64,000 nt of DNA, from contig OZ025651.1 of the NCBI GenBank assembly GCA_964019335.1, positions 248,001-312,000 on the forward strand, in the 5' to 3' direction. Of this stretch, positions 1 to 15,000 are shown in pieces. How positions within the stretch are numbered: the stretch's first letter is position 1; each line of letters opens with the position of its first letter. The stretch is from Diplonema japonicum (lineage: Eukaryota; Euglenozoa; Diplonemea; Diplonemida; Diplonemidae). The position numbers and the translations under genes are program-made. The notes beneath the pieces were generated by a model. It did no database searches. It was not told where the DNA came from and saw only the letters and a list, made by a program, of their open reading frames with translations.

Positions 1-3000
1 AACGATGCCCCCACAACACAGTTGAAGGAGTCCATGAACGGAAGTGTGCCTCTCGCGCTCTGTGAACCGACCCCTAGGTTGTTCCCATCTATATCTAAAT
101 GCGGTCCTGCACAGGACGGAAGCTTCCTGTCAAGGTCAACAAGTTGCAAACCGTACTCTCGCGGCCTTGGAGAATTCAGGTAAAAGGACACCGTGCCCAC
201 ACCGTCTACCATAGTCACTATGTTGCCACCCACGAACTCAACACACTCACTTGTGCCGTCGCAATTTCCATGCCGTAAGCATAGGCCATTGACACAATCA
301 GCTGTGTCCCAAGCGGTTGTCGTTTCTTGTCCCTCGACAAACACCTGCACGCGTCTAGTCTCCTTGTCGCCTGTGGTTACATCGTTCCCGACGAAGTCCT
401 TTGTTGCGATTGTGATGTTGTATGGCCCAACTCTTCTGGAGGCCTTCCTCTGCTTTGCTAAAGCTGTTAAACCGAGCATAGCCTCAGAAACGCCAAGCTG
501 CGCTGGATCACCGATCTTTATGGGCCCCTTCATGCTACGTGCAGACGCCAAGCCTGATGTGCAGTCGGTTGCACTGATACAGGATGTTGACAGCTTGAAT
601 GTCGTGCGGCTGGGCGATTTGAGGATGTCCACCACGCTGGCTGCCAAGGTAGTCGCCTGCCGTCCTTGAGCCCCCGCACTGCAGGGTGTGCCATCAGTCT
701 TGAAGCCTGTTTTGCAGCACTGCACACGGTCTTCTGGTGTGAATTCCAATACTGAGAAGAGATTGATACAGTGGTACTCACACAAGGGCTGCATGGATGT
801 GATCGTACACGGGTCGCGCAGTTCGGCGCTTACGTCACAAGTTGTGTTCGTCTGGTTGACATGAAGAATGTACGACAGCCGTAGCTTCTCGTCGCCGTCG
901 TTGTTGACAGCAAAGCTAAAGAAGTCGCCGTACACAAAGAAGGGGTACCCATAGTCATCGGGCACAGCAGCATTGGACCTCACTCTCAGAGGGCTGTACT
1001 CACAGGGGCCTCCTGTGCATCCCTGGATGCATTTTGAGGTGGTAATATTTTCGGGCAAGCTCAGTGGTGGTATGTCATACCCGTACTGGGTCAGTGTGTC
1101 GCCATAGAACTCCCACGTCACGTTGTACTCCACATCTTCCTGAGCCCAGATGGACATTAGGCTGCCAGTGTTCCCCGGCACTCCGTATCCAGCCTCGCCC
1201 TGGTCGTTGAATGTCGGGTCGAAAATTCTGCGCAGAGTTGTTGCCTCCTGCGACATGTCGGACAAGGGAGGTGTGTTCCACCCACACAGTCCTTGCTGTG
1301 TACGGTCCTCAACACCCCACATGCCTAGGTCGCCTGGCTGTGGCTGCGAACACAGTCCTGCACTGTCGTCACTGCATTCAGGTCTGCATCGCGGCCAGGG
1401 GACAATCTCTTTCACTCTCACGAAAGTCGGGTTCTGTGCCGTGAACGTAGATACTATGTTCTCAGCAACGTCGAGCAGCACAAAACGCGGCTGTTTAGTG
1501 AGCTGCTTGTCGTTCGTGAGCGTGCTTGTCGGTATCAACTCGGGGTCAGCGAAACCCGCGTGATGGGGCAGCCCCTCTAGCACGGTGATGATCATCTCTG
1601 TAAACGCAATGCTTGGGTTCTCAGCCGTGACGCGAAGCAAGTATGTGCCCTTCGCAGGAGCCCTCATCCTTATAAGGGGATACTTCCCCATTGAGGACTT
1701 TAGACGGAGCAGTCTTGCTGTCTGCGCGATGGTCCCGTCCACTTCCACAACAGGAACGGCAGTATCGTATTTGATGGAAGCCAGCTGGCCTTTGCTTGAC
1801 GCTGTCGTGTTGAGGGGATGCACCGCGAGAGCGACGTTTATCTCATCCTCGACCCCGCTATAGTCTTCTCTTGTGTTGTAGTTGTAAAGAACGTCCTGGC
1901 CTGCGATCCATGCGCCGCCCCAGTTTAGCAACCCTTCGCTGTCATCAAGCACACCTATCGTGAGCTCATAGGTTTGCTCCTGTGCCGCCAGCCACCTTGT
2001 AATTGAGCCGTGCTGCCATTCGCCTGCTTCTGTCCAGAATTGCCCTCCTGCAAGGGTTACCCATTCAGATGCACGAATAACTGACTCTTCATTCATGAGC
2101 ACGTCGGTCAGTTGCAACAACCTGTAATTAAACTCCTCGTGCTGCAGCTGATCGTTGACGTAGTCGCCCGACTTTAGCTGCCTGATGCCCAACGCGTGGG
2201 AGTAGTTGAAGGGCAGTGCCTGTGCAAACCTGTACTGGTACTCCAATGATTTGTCATACGACGAGTCATCTTTGCTGAAGTCCGGCAGCTGTATCTCGGT
2301 GTTCCACATTCCTAACTGCATGCCTCTCCCCACGTACCTTTGGTAGTAGTTGCCCTTGATGTGCGACTCGTTAAAAGTAATCACATTTTCACAGGTCTCC
2401 CGCTGCTGAGGACACCTTGGCCCCAATACATCATTGCAGCACAACCCAGGGCTAACCTTGCTCATCCTTGGCACGCTGCGGAACTCACTCGGAAGCGGGT
2501 CGCAGCGGAGCGTGCAGCTATCGACAAATGTGGCGGGCACCTGTACGGCAAACGAGTCGTTCACAGCATGCCTGAACGTGCACTTATACTGCCCCACCTC
2601 ATGGAATGGTCTGGTGAGGTTCGTGAACGCCCATCCTTTGATCGTTATGGGAACCTCAGAGCCGATGGGGAGCTCCTCTGGCTCGACCCATGCCAGTAGC
2701 TTGTTTCCAACATAGTTGAAAGAACAATCCACCATATGCAGCTGTGATGTAAGGGACATTGGCGCGGCAAGCGGTGCCGACCTTCTCACCACTTCGAACT
2801 TCAGTTTGAAATACACTTCCCGCAAGGTATTTGGAGTAACAGAGGTGTCAACCTCGTACTGCAGGTCCCTACCAGTTCGGCCTGTGGACATGATGCTCAA
2901 CTGCTCGAAGGCATAACTAAAGTCTTCCTGCACTTCTGCGATTGCACTGGTTACGGCTAAAGTGGGCAGGCCTGACACTGCATCTAGCAAATAGCCATCG

Positions 3001-6000
3001 ATGTCATCCAGCGACGCCCTGATGTACAAGTCACTGCCTTCACCGACAACCTTGTTTCCTGCCACGTCCACGATCTTGAACGTAGGCTGTTGCGTGAGGG
3101 GGTCTCTGTTGTTGGAAAACAGCGGCGGTTCCGTCTCAAAGACAAGAGCGTGCGGTGTACCTCCAACCACCGTAAGGTCGATTGCGGTGCTTAGACCTCG
3201 CGGTGGGTATGTCAAAATAACTTTATAAGCACCCTCGGTCGGCCGCCTGACGTACAAACTATTCATGGCAGCAACGCCGCCAATTACTGGTACCTCAGTA
3301 GCACCTTCCAAGCCAAGCTCCGAGGTGGCGATGACAGAGCCCTGCGTGCTGTCAATCCACACATCGCCCAGCACCGTCCCCAACGCATCCTTAAAGATCG
3401 CTGTGATGTTCAATGGGTTTACTTCGGAGCTTCTGATCGTGATGCTGCGGCTCGACTCGCACGCTCCGCTTGAGCACACTGAACTGAAGACCACCATACT
3501 GCTAGGTGCACCTACGGCTGTGTAGTTCACGCCAGATGGAGAGTACAACTGCCCGTCCAGCGTCACCTCCAAGTAACCACTAAAAGGTGTGATCGAGACA
3601 GGCTGCAGACACAAAGCCTTCATAGTCGTCACAACCGTGCCTGGTACAGTGACTCCATTGACACGGCAGCTCATGGTGTCAGTGGCAAGGAAGTCGGACC
3701 CGGATACGGTGATGAGCACATCTTGATTTATGGGACCGAAGGTACCAAAGGCAGCTCTTTGCTGCTGCACCACTGCACCATCAACAATGTCCAGGTATGT
3801 TGCAGGGCCGGGGACTTTGAGCCCATCCAGAGGGACATGCACCGCCCAGTTGCCCGATGTATTGTATGTCCCCAAAGCATGGACGGTAGGACGTGTGATG
3901 TGTCTTGTTGCGAATGAGTTCTCCGTCCACCTGTCGTCGGGGCCGATGGACACCTCCAGGGGTAGCCACTGGCATGACGAGTACTGATCCGGTTTATTCG
4001 CGAAGCACGTGATCTCAACAGCAAGGCTTGTTACTGTTTGAGTGCAGCTGGAGATTACATCACCAATTCGCATTCTATGAGCATACAAATAGCGGGGAAG
4101 CCCCACACCTGTGATAGTTACTTCTGTCATGCCGGGTTCGCCTGCATCGATCACAGTCGGCGAAGCGTACAGCACGTCGTACATGTTGAACACAGAGAGT
4201 AGCAGGGCCTCGGTGTTGATAGACACGGTGAAGAGCGCCCTGCGCAGTAGGTCGGGGTGCATCGCCACGAGGGTTTCATCCCTTTCCAAAGCACGTGTGT
4301 AGTTTGTTGTCAACGACACAACATTGATTTTTGTGATGATTGACCACCTGTTGAGTGCCTCCCCCGTCGCCACATAGGCAAACTCCGTGTCGTGATCCAC
4401 CGTAGCGCTTGTGATGCCGTAGTCGCCCTTGAAGTTTGCTATGGTCCAGCGGATGAATACACACACACCGTTTTCCCACATGCACTGCGCATCCAAGCAT
4501 GCCTGCTTGTCAGTAATGCCAGTTGTCTCCAACTCGTCAACAGGCTGGGCTTTAATATTGCCTGTTCCCATCTTATATAGCACGTATCTTGCGGTGTCCC
4601 CGTCGGGACTGGTGCGGATGAGCAGTAGCACCACGTCTTTGTGTAGGCCGCGCTGATTCGTTTCAAGTATCTTTTCGATCTGTGTACATTTCACTGCATA
4701 GCAGATCTTCATTGCTAAAGGCTGCGTGTAGGTCATCACATGTGTCGGCAAAAATACAGTTTGCACAACGGGTAGCTCGTTGACCTCTCCGAACAACAGA
4801 GCGTACGGCGTCCCATCATCCACATTAACGTACATGGATGAGATAACAGACAAAGCAGGGTTGAATGACGCAAGCTCCAACTCTTGCGTGTCAACAACAC
4901 CGTGGAAAAGCGCCAAACGCCTCAAAACATATCTCACAGGCATGAGCACGCCGTCTTCCCCACGTCGGGATTCCAGTAGCACGGCAACGAAGTCGTAGGC
5001 AAGTCCCTCGTGAGGGTAGTACGCATGTGCGATCACCTTGTACTCATTGTTGGTTCCAGTCAGCATTATCACAGCTCTCTCCGGTTTCAGTTCTTTCAGA
5101 TCAACCCACAACCCACTGCAACCAGCAGCGCATTCTGTCCCGGTGCACAGCCTGCCATCACTTACCTCAATGCAAGCCCTCCCCGCCTGTATGCCGCGTA
5201 CAATACCATTGATACCATTATAAGTGACCTCAGTACCAGCAGGGCAGCCGCCAAACTTCTGTGCCACTGTCTGGTTTGTGCAGTCGCATTCAGTGTCCAG
5301 AGTATACCCCGGAATGCCTTGCATCCCCGGGAACAATGGTACTTTACCACCCACGTGAACCCTTGCGACGTAAGGTTGTGCGGCGTTCACCACCACGTAC
5401 ACGTAATTAAGGATGTGTAAGAGACCCAACACATTGCTACCAAACACTTCGCCATCGGCGTTGGTGATGTGTGCAGACCACTCAATGTTGGGAGTGCCCC
5501 CGAAGTTCACGGACTCTGTCGTACTTTTAGACCAGACGTTTACTACTAAGCTATTCGTGGTTGTACGGCCAGCTGCTGCGAACATATACTCCACATCGGT
5601 GCCTTTCACATGGAGCACAGCCCCTGTGATGCTCTTAATGTTCGTGTGTTCTTTTCTGATTGTGATTGGTCTAGACACCTGGGGCCCACCCCCAGCTACC
5701 GCGGGGTAGCATGTGGCGCCCGTGTAGCCTTCAGCACAATCATCACACCTCTCACCGCCATAATGCCCTCGCACGTCATCACTGTAACACTGACACACAC
5801 CCGTCATCTGTTCGCAGACGCCTCGTAAGTTGCATCGACACTCTTCTGTGCACTTCTCTCCCCAGTACATACCGCTACACGTAGTGCAGTTCGTTGCGGG
5901 GTCCCAGTGTCCCTGTACACCGTTGTCGGCACATCTGCAAGGGGCGCTCGGGTTGTTGATGAACACCTGACAGCTGCCCCTACCGTGACAGTCAACTTCC

Positions 6001-9000
6001 GCGTCACACAGGATGCACCCTGTAACTGCAGCATGCCAGTTGTTGCTTGTGTCACAATGACACGCGCCTCCTTCACATACACCATTTCCTAAAACACAGT
6101 CGGCACATGAATGGATGCACAGCGTGCCAAAATAGCCGTCTTTGCACAGCGAGCAGTCGTCGCCTACCCAGTTCCCAGTGCATGTGTCCGGTTGGCAATT
6201 CCCGGTTAAGCGATTGCACACACCATACAAACACGAGCACTTTCTCAAGCATTCGTTGCCCCAGAAATCCTTAGCACAATCATTGCAAGTTTCACCAGAC
6301 CAGAAGCCCAGAACCTCGGTCTTGTGACACGTACACGTCCCATCTTCTGAACACTCGCCGTGCTCGCACTCACACTTCTTTGTGCAGTCTCTACCATGAA
6401 ATTCCGGGTTGCACTTGCACATGAGTAAAGTGTTGTCGGTGTCCGGGTCAGGCACACACGTGCCTTGAGATGGATCACAAGTAGCAGGGCTGCACTCGTC
6501 TAGATACTCCTCACAAATGCTGCCGTTATATCTGAAGTGGCAGTCAAGGCAGAATGTTCCTGACCAGTGGCCCTTCACCTCACTTCGAATACAGTCACCA
6601 AAAGATGGGTTCTGGAACCGCCCTGTTTCAGTGTACGCTACCGTTAAACTGTAGTCGGCATGCGTGAATGCCAGTACCCTGACCACTGCAAACGCCGTGT
6701 TCAGTGGTGTCATAAGTCGGCAAGTCTCTAACGCGTCAGTTGAGATCCTATCACACGCCTGGTGTTCCTCGAATTGTGTCAGGGCATCTGTTGTGAATAA
6801 GGTGGGCAGATCCTGCAGGCCTGCAAAAGCTCCTTTGGAACCTTCTATAACTAGCTGTGTGCTGCTCTGGGCATTAGTGGCGGCTTCACTCGTTGCTGAA
6901 ACAATCTCGAGCATTGGCGAGTATGCGCTGTTTGTGGATATCTTATACCCAGGCACTGCTGCCCCGAGAGTCACGCAACCAGTTTCCCTGCAAATATCAC
7001 CCCATTCACTATGGTACTCCCTTGGCAGGAACGCAGGGCGGCAGCTATCACTATCCAACTTCAGCCCTATTGTAAGGTTGCGGACCCCTGGTGACGTGCC
7101 CCACTTCTCCTGGAGGAACGACGCCAAGTCAAAGACGGTCTCCTTACCGAGAACGGTACTTTGGATGGGGAGGGTGTGCTTGAGGTTGCCTTCGGTGAAT
7201 CCCATGGCGTCGATCTTATCGGATGTGAGGGAAGCTTCGACCCAGTCATGTCCGTTGTGGTGCAGCCATGCGGTTTCCGTCGACAAGTCGTACAACTGCA
7301 AGACAGCTGGGTCAGTGCAAGAACTGGAACTCTGGTACACCGTGAAGAAAGCGCTCTGGACTCCGTTCTCCGTCGGTGGGTACACGATGTCGAGCCACGA
7401 AAAGACGGCAACGTTTGTCGTGCTGACATAATACGGTGCGGGCGATCTTCCGCAGCAAGGCTCAGCATCGTTATAACTACCCGTGCAGTCCTGTGTACAC
7501 TGGTTAGCAGCAGGGCCACACGCCCCGTCACACTCCACACTTGACGCAGTAGCATCCCCCGTTACAGTGTAGACCGTCTTACTCTTCGCAGTGCTAGGTT
7601 CTTCGCAGTACAAACCCGAACGCCCTTCACCGCAATTGCAAGTGCCGTTTCCGCGTATCCCGTCAAAACAAGGCAGCCCGCTACAAGGAAGCGGCACACA
7701 GCTGCCCATTACAACTTCGCACGCAATGTCGCGCATGCACGAATCAGTGCTCAAACCACCACAGTATGCGCCAGACGGAACTGGGCACTGCAGGTTGCAG
7801 CCAGGGCTGTAGTACCCTGGGGAGCAGTCCTCGCACTTCTTGCGAACAGGGTCAATGATCCCAGTCATCACACCTATCACACGCGGCCAGCTTTCCCTCC
7901 AGGCGAAGCCGCCCATGCGGTACATTTCGCTGCCCTTCATGTGCGTCCCTTTAACTTCACCGCTAGCAGTGCTTGACCTCTTGTCCAACCACAGACTGTG
8001 GTAACCAGCAAACCACCACCCATTGCGAGGCTGGTCCCACTCACTATTAAGAGAGTACTGGCGAGCATCGGGATGATTGGTTGTTGGGTAGATGAATTCA
8101 TCAGGGTCAGACGACTTCAGGCTACACTTGAGGCACCCTCTCGGCAGGTGCACTGCCCCATTCGTGTCAGTGACACAGCCTGGGTCGGAAGCATTGCACA
8201 TGGAGCCAGCAAGAGACGGCAGGGTCTCTGGTTCAGAGAGAGTGAAAGTGCCCTCACTGCAGCAGTGCTTGTTGGGCACACCGGCACCATCTTCTGAACC
8301 CCCTTTAAATAAAGGAACAGGTTCTTCAAAAACTGCAGGGCTGCTTCCCACGCTGTACAGGATACGGTTACAGCCATCGTAGGCGGGTACGTTGATTCCT
8401 GTCATAACCTTTGTGACAAGATCCCCTGTTGCGATGTCCTGCAGTCTCCCAGGGGGGTAGCAGCTGCCCACGTCATTGTAGCCATCGTTGACTTGCGTGG
8501 TGTTGTAGCCCCAGTACAGCAGCTTGGACTTCCACTCGGTGAACCCATAGGCACCTGCCACATCCATTTCCCACTGCTTCTGCAGTAAACCTTCGCTTGT
8601 GCTGACGAAGACTAAGACTTCTTTTTCCTCCTTCGAGAACTGCGGGTATCTTGTGGTGTCGTCCGTTGTGAGGTGCACACCAAGGTTCGTGAGCCCGCCA
8701 ACGTGCATCACAAAAAACACGCCAGTCTCGGCAGGGGTAAGCCATTTGGGGTCTGCATGCTTTGCGTTGCCGGTGTCCACACGAATTGGCTCATTGGTGC
8801 CGTCCCACGACCACAGCCCTACGTGACCCCTGTTCTTGTTCACACATTTGAAAGTGTTTTGATACGTGTGCCCTTTGCGTGCACAGGGTGAGGCCAAGCA
8901 GTCGCCCGACGAACGCACATTCCCGTCTGGTTTGCCTAACGACAGCAAAATATGATTGTCCACAACAGCAGGCTTAAAGTACCCCCTGTTCAGAGGTGGT

Positions 9001-12000
9001 ATAGAGGGAATGAGGACTGTGCCTTCGTGCTTGATGTGCACGATCTCTGCCTGAGTCATACGCCGGTTCCAACGCCACAGCTTCATCCCTGTGCCATTGT
9101 CGTAGTAGAAGTACACGTGACCATTGAACACGGTGAACCCAGGGTGGCTCTGCACGTGTTCGCATTTTGCTGGCAACGGCGTGACTGCGGGCATTGCAAT
9201 CTGCACTGCTTTTGAGGGGTCACCAGTGGCTACCCAAACACCAAGCATCGTGGGGATTGGGTGCATGTAAGGCGCTTTTTCACCACCGTAACCAATGTCA
9301 CTAGGTGCATACTGCTGATCTTCAAAACGGTACAAGTTCTCTTCTCCCAACAGAAGCAGGAGACTCTCACCTGCCAAATCCACATAAGTCGGGTAAAACG
9401 GAAAGATGACATTCAAAGCTATCAGCTCAGGTGGCCCAACCGGTGTCGCTCCGAACTCACCAAATCCGGGAGTTAGGAGGTACCTCCATAGCTGCGGTGC
9501 GAGTGTTGACCTAATCTGTGGCTGTTGGTCAGCATTAGGAATAGTTACCACAGGAGTGCCGCCGTTAGCAACACCACAAAAGACTAACATTTCCTTGTTG
9601 TACCCGGGCTTGTTTGACGGCATCTTGAGTAGGTCCTTGGCCATCGTGAACACACGCATCCCAAGCAGCTGGTTGCGCAGCTCAGTCTGACTCGCATCAA
9701 AATCCGGGTATGTGTTCCTTCCGTGTTTGTATTTAGCATAAGTGTGGTTATGCGCAACGGAACCCTCCACCACCTCCGTAGGCAGGCCGATGGAGTACAT
9801 GATTTCACGCGCTCCCTGGTAGACTTCTCCTGCTTCGCCCCATACTGTGCCGCAGGGGGCACTATCGCCATACTGTGCCTCCCAGTCAGTCGTCGCAAGG
9901 AAGTACATAAGATCACCAACTTGCACGAAATCAGTTGCATCTTGATATGTCGCTTCTTGGAGGTTGTTGCACTCACACGTCCCGTTGCCGCATTCTCCGT
10001 ACCGAGACTCGTTGGTCACGTACCTATACATGAAGTAAGAGTCGTCCTCGACGTTCATGGTCTCAGAAGTCATCATCCGCAAGTAGGGTTGTCCCCCTTG
10101 CTTCGCTGAGAGTTCTGAATCCTCGACAGTCACGAAAAGCATGCCGGGTGCGTGGTTTGCTTCCTTCTTCAGAACAAACTCCGCTTTCGTGTAGTTTGGC
10201 TGACAGGAGATGTCACCTTCGGTCACAATCACAAACGACAAGTCAGCATACTCGTGAGCATGGCGAGAGACATACAGCTGCATCCAGTACGTGATGTCGA
10301 TGTCCATGATCTCGCCCTCCTTAGACACGAAGTGGGTGTACGATCCAACCTCACCATAGAACCTAGATGAGGCATTGTAACCAATCCACTGCAGTTCTTC
10401 GTGCTGCCAGAGGTCATTGACGGTCCCAGCCAACGAGCTGTTCCATGTATACTCCAGGTTGTGAAGGTGCGCAACGCACACAAAACCTTCGCATACCGTC
10501 TTATCAACTTCGTCATTCTTTTTCTGCAGCTGATGGCAGATACCGTCGACACACGAGATGCTGTCAGGCACGCTGCAGATGCCCCTCAAGCATGTCAGAC
10601 CAGTGTCACACACGCACTGCTTCACAGAGGCGTTGTACTGGGCATTACTCCCGCAAACCCTGTCTGGGTACGGACTGTATACACCGCAAGGGACTACGCC
10701 CTCCGGCCATTCCGTGGCGTTCCACATCAGTGGCACGTTGTTGGGCTGCGTGGCGTACACCACCACACGCTGCCCCACACACGCAGCTGCTTTGCCCAGG
10801 GTCAGTCGCAGGGCAGAATAGTAGATGGCACCAGGCGCTTTTACTTCTTGCCACTGCAACCATACCCTCATTGGAGCAGAAGATCCACCGAAGGCAGGCA
10901 CAGTCTTGCATGCTGTAAGCACACCTTCATCATTTGCAAACATGCACTCGGTGCTTGGGTACACATTCACCCCTGGTGTGCCATCGCAATAGCCTCCATC
11001 GCACTCCGTGTTTGTGTGGTCCCAGTTGCCAAGGTCTTCGTCTGCAAAGCAGGTTTCGCAAGTGTCCTCCCCAGAACACTCACCGCGACCCCCGCAGCAC
11101 TGCTTGCTGCAATCAACACCAGTGTATCCGCGGTCGCAAGTACATTGTGTGGTTCCGTCTTCTAGGAGCATGCACTCGCCTCGACCCGAGCAGACATGAG
11201 CTACTTCACCTTTCTTCAGGTGCCCGCCTGCATTCTGCCCTGGGCATGGCAAGAAGGAAATATACATGTCAGCATCACCATTTTGTGACAGCAGTGTTGC
11301 ATCAAATAGTGTTTCTGCTTGCGTGCGATACACATAAAACTGATTCCTCCCTAGTGCCAAGCTACTGTCCTGACTCGCTGTGGTCCGAGGTCCGCTGAAC
11401 GTGGCACAGTTGTCACCCTCGTAGCCTGTCTTGCAGAACGAACAGTTAGAGTGAGTTCTTTGGTCCCAGAAGCCGTTCTGGAAATCTTCGTAGCAGTCAC
11501 ATCGTGTCTCAGTCAGATCGTAGCCTGTGAAGTCTACCGCTGAGTGCTCCGTGCACGAATTCTGACCTGCGCAGCACAGACCTCTGCCATTGCAGCACGG
11601 CTGTACAATCTGTATTTGCAGACCCACAACGGAGCGGGATTTTGTCTTTATGTAGAGTTGTACCCATTCTTTGTTGGCGCTGATAGGGATGCTACACTGA
11701 GGAGGCGTGCAAACCACCCAGCATTCCTTATGGCTTCCTGTTGAGCAGTCGGATGTTATCACTTGCACGGCACTCGAGTATGTCTCTAGCATTGACTTCA
11801 CATGAATGAACTTCAGTCGGAACCACCCTGAGTTGCTGATGCCCAGCCCTGACAAGCCGAACTCCACAGCACTCTCGGTCACAGTCATTAGGCGATTCCC
11901 CAAGATCTGCGTTGATTCTTCATCCACACAGTCCGAAGTGTCCCACACGTACTCGGTGAGGTTAACTGATGCGCTTGGTTGCAACACAGACACGGCTGCC

Positions 12001-15000
12001 AACTCTTCCGGAGTCATGGGCCTCCCACATCTCTGGAGCACGGCATAGATCTTGTCATTGTTCAAAGCAGTAACCCTGCCATTCTTATCGCGCACAGTCA
12101 GTGTGTAGGCAAGGACATCCTTGTTCGATGTGGGAACCTTCCTTTCGTCCTGTTCGCTCTCCACTCTCAATGACGAGGGCATGTTGAGATCGAAGACATC
12201 GGAGATCAGCCTCATCTTATTATTGTAAAGCATCAGGTACTCTGAGAACAGTATGGTGGGATACCCTTTTGCTGCTGCCGCACCGACGATGGGAAGCGGA
12301 GGGCTGATGGAGAAGAATTCATCATGCTTCTTCGTAGAGACAATAGAGTTCATATGAAGTACCTTCCATGAGTCAGGGACCACCGTGCCAGGCGGGTACT
12401 CATATGGCTGGGGGTACTCCTTGTTCAAGGCAGAAAGGATATTGTCACCACAGGTGCATCTTTCACCGTTCACACAGCAGTAGTCACTGGTGTTTGCCCA
12501 CACACGAACTTCTGTATCTTTAATGAAGACGATATCGTCGTCAATGGTAATTATTGCGTCCCATGTGCCAGTCTCCAGACAGCTCCTCTCTGCCACGCCA
12601 AGGTTTGCAGCGCAGAGTTCCCCATACCCAGCGTGGAGAATGTTGACTAGCTCTCTCCCAGGAACAGAAGGCATTCCAAACATGTTGGAAATGTCACTAG
12701 AGAAACTGTCAGAGAAGGTCAGCTTACTGTCAATGTCCGTGGCAGTACAGATCTTGTCTCCCTTGACAAAGAGTATCCACTGCACGTCATTCAGGACGAG
12801 GTATATCACCGCATCGTAGTCTCGATCGTAGTCCGTCCCAAAGGAAGATGCACATGACTCCAACGCACAGCTGTCGTAATACACAGCGATTTCCTCTTGA
12901 CACACTTTCTCGAAACTGTTTTCGTATCTATACACGTGAACCATGTCACCTATAAACAGGTGAAGCAGCGTCTCGCCAGGGTTCCCTGCACAAGTAGCAG
13001 GAATATCTGCAGGTGCGGTGCCGTAGTACGCAGCATCGATAACGCCTGTGCTTGCCTTCGTTGTCGTATCAACTTCCACGCTTGTCACGTGCCCTTCTGT
13101 CGCGGTCATTGTCATCAGCTCGATCTCAGAAGAGTTTTTAATAGTCACATTGATGTTGGAAGGGCCCATCACTTTCCAAGGCGGCGGGCGGAATACTGGG
13201 TCTGCTTCCGTCAGCGTAGTGCTGAATGAGAACACCACAGCTGCTTGTGACTCGTTGCAGTAAGGCCCGTACATGTGTAGGTCTGGGTTACAGTCTTCAC
13301 ACAAGTCGCCTGACCATCCTCCGAAGCACAAGCATTTATCGACGACAGGGTCGTACACCCCTTGGGCTATCCCCGCCTCACTGACCACACACTGGCGGGT
13401 ACACGGTTCGCTGGTCCCTTGTGCTGGTCTAGGGAATCTTCCAGGTGCGCACTCAGTACACGTCAGCTCGCCATTGATCACAGAGCCATGGTTCACATTG
13501 CACACACACTTCATTGATGGCACGGAAGGGTTCCCATCTACACCAGGCACCCATGGAATAGCGAGCACACAGCGACCGTACACTTTCCCATCTTGTGCAG
13601 GACCACTGCAACTGTCAAAACACTGCTTTCTCGGGTAGCAGACCTGCAAGCTCAGGTTGCTCTGCTGAGCACCAGCCGTCACCATAACAGAGAAGGGCCC
13701 GCAAGCGTTCAAGATAGCAACTTCGTCAGCCGCGCTATCCTCATAGGGGGATCTGAAGTGGTATTGCGTGACAGTCGAATCAGCGTAGATGTCCATATTA
13801 GCAGCGCCACCAACCATAATACCCATCCTGGCGCTGCCTGCAAGGAGAGTCTTGGCCACACGCAGGGTGGTCGGTCCAGGAAGCGGCTCTTGACCATCAC
13901 CAACAGTTGCGTAGGCCATGTAATCGTTGCGGTATGTCTCATAAGGTTCCAAGGTGCGTGTCTCGGTATTGCACCACTGCGTGAGTTGCGAGTCTGTGTC
14001 ATAGTCGCCGGTGCAGGGCAGCTTCGCACAAGGGTCGCACGTGGTGAAAGCACCGGAATCGTGGAAGTCAACAGGCTGCGGACATGTGGGACCGTTACTC
14101 GTGATGCTGCACACAAAGTCGGGAACAGCGATCCCCACCCCTACGAGCTTTATGTACTCCACTACGTCGACAAGAATGCCTCCAACGAAAGTACCTTCAA
14201 TTTCACGGAGGGATTTGTCAAGAGTTGCTTTAGCATCCGTCGCAGGGACAAAATCAAGTTCGAAACGAGCCTCAGTGAGCATGTACCCCTGCGGGTCGCT
14301 CAAAGTGCGTGCAGTCCTCCTCAAGCTAGTGATGTCTAGCAAACTGGTTTCCAGGATTTCCTGGTAGTACCTGCACGCCGTTAGCGGTGACGACCTGGCG
14401 TTCCTCCAGCACATTTTCCATATTTTATAGGCATTCAGCACCATCTGCGAGAGACCCACGGACTCAAAGAGAGCTTTAAGACTGTTTATTACATTATTCA
14501 GTGCTGTGACGCCGGCCGCTGTTGGCGACGCCAGCATCGTATCAAAGAACGACTGCAGCACATCGAAACGGATACCAACGACAAGGTCCACTCGGACGTC
14601 GTCCTTCTTCTTGCACAGACACGGAGAGGCCTTCGAGCACTTTGTCTGAGGGGTTCGGGAACTGCTACACGCCGCATTCTCCCACACGCAACCGCTCAAA
14701 GCTAAACAAGACTGCTGTGACGTTGCACCGGGGCACGTGTCCTGTCTCATGAACCACAAGTTTTTCGCATCTACCTCAGCAGAACACCCACCCTGCCACA
14801 TGCTCTCCTGCTCCCCTGTATAAGGGAGTGCCTTCCCAAGATCAGAGACAACAGGGTAGCCTCCATAGCTGCCCAGGTTCCCATCTGCCACAGACCATCC
14901 CAAAAGGTTGCATGCTGCAGCCCTGCAAGTGGCCTCGTCAGTGATATCCTCGATGAAGTAGTAGGGGATATTGTCAAAGGCGTTCGCAGGGAGTTCCCCT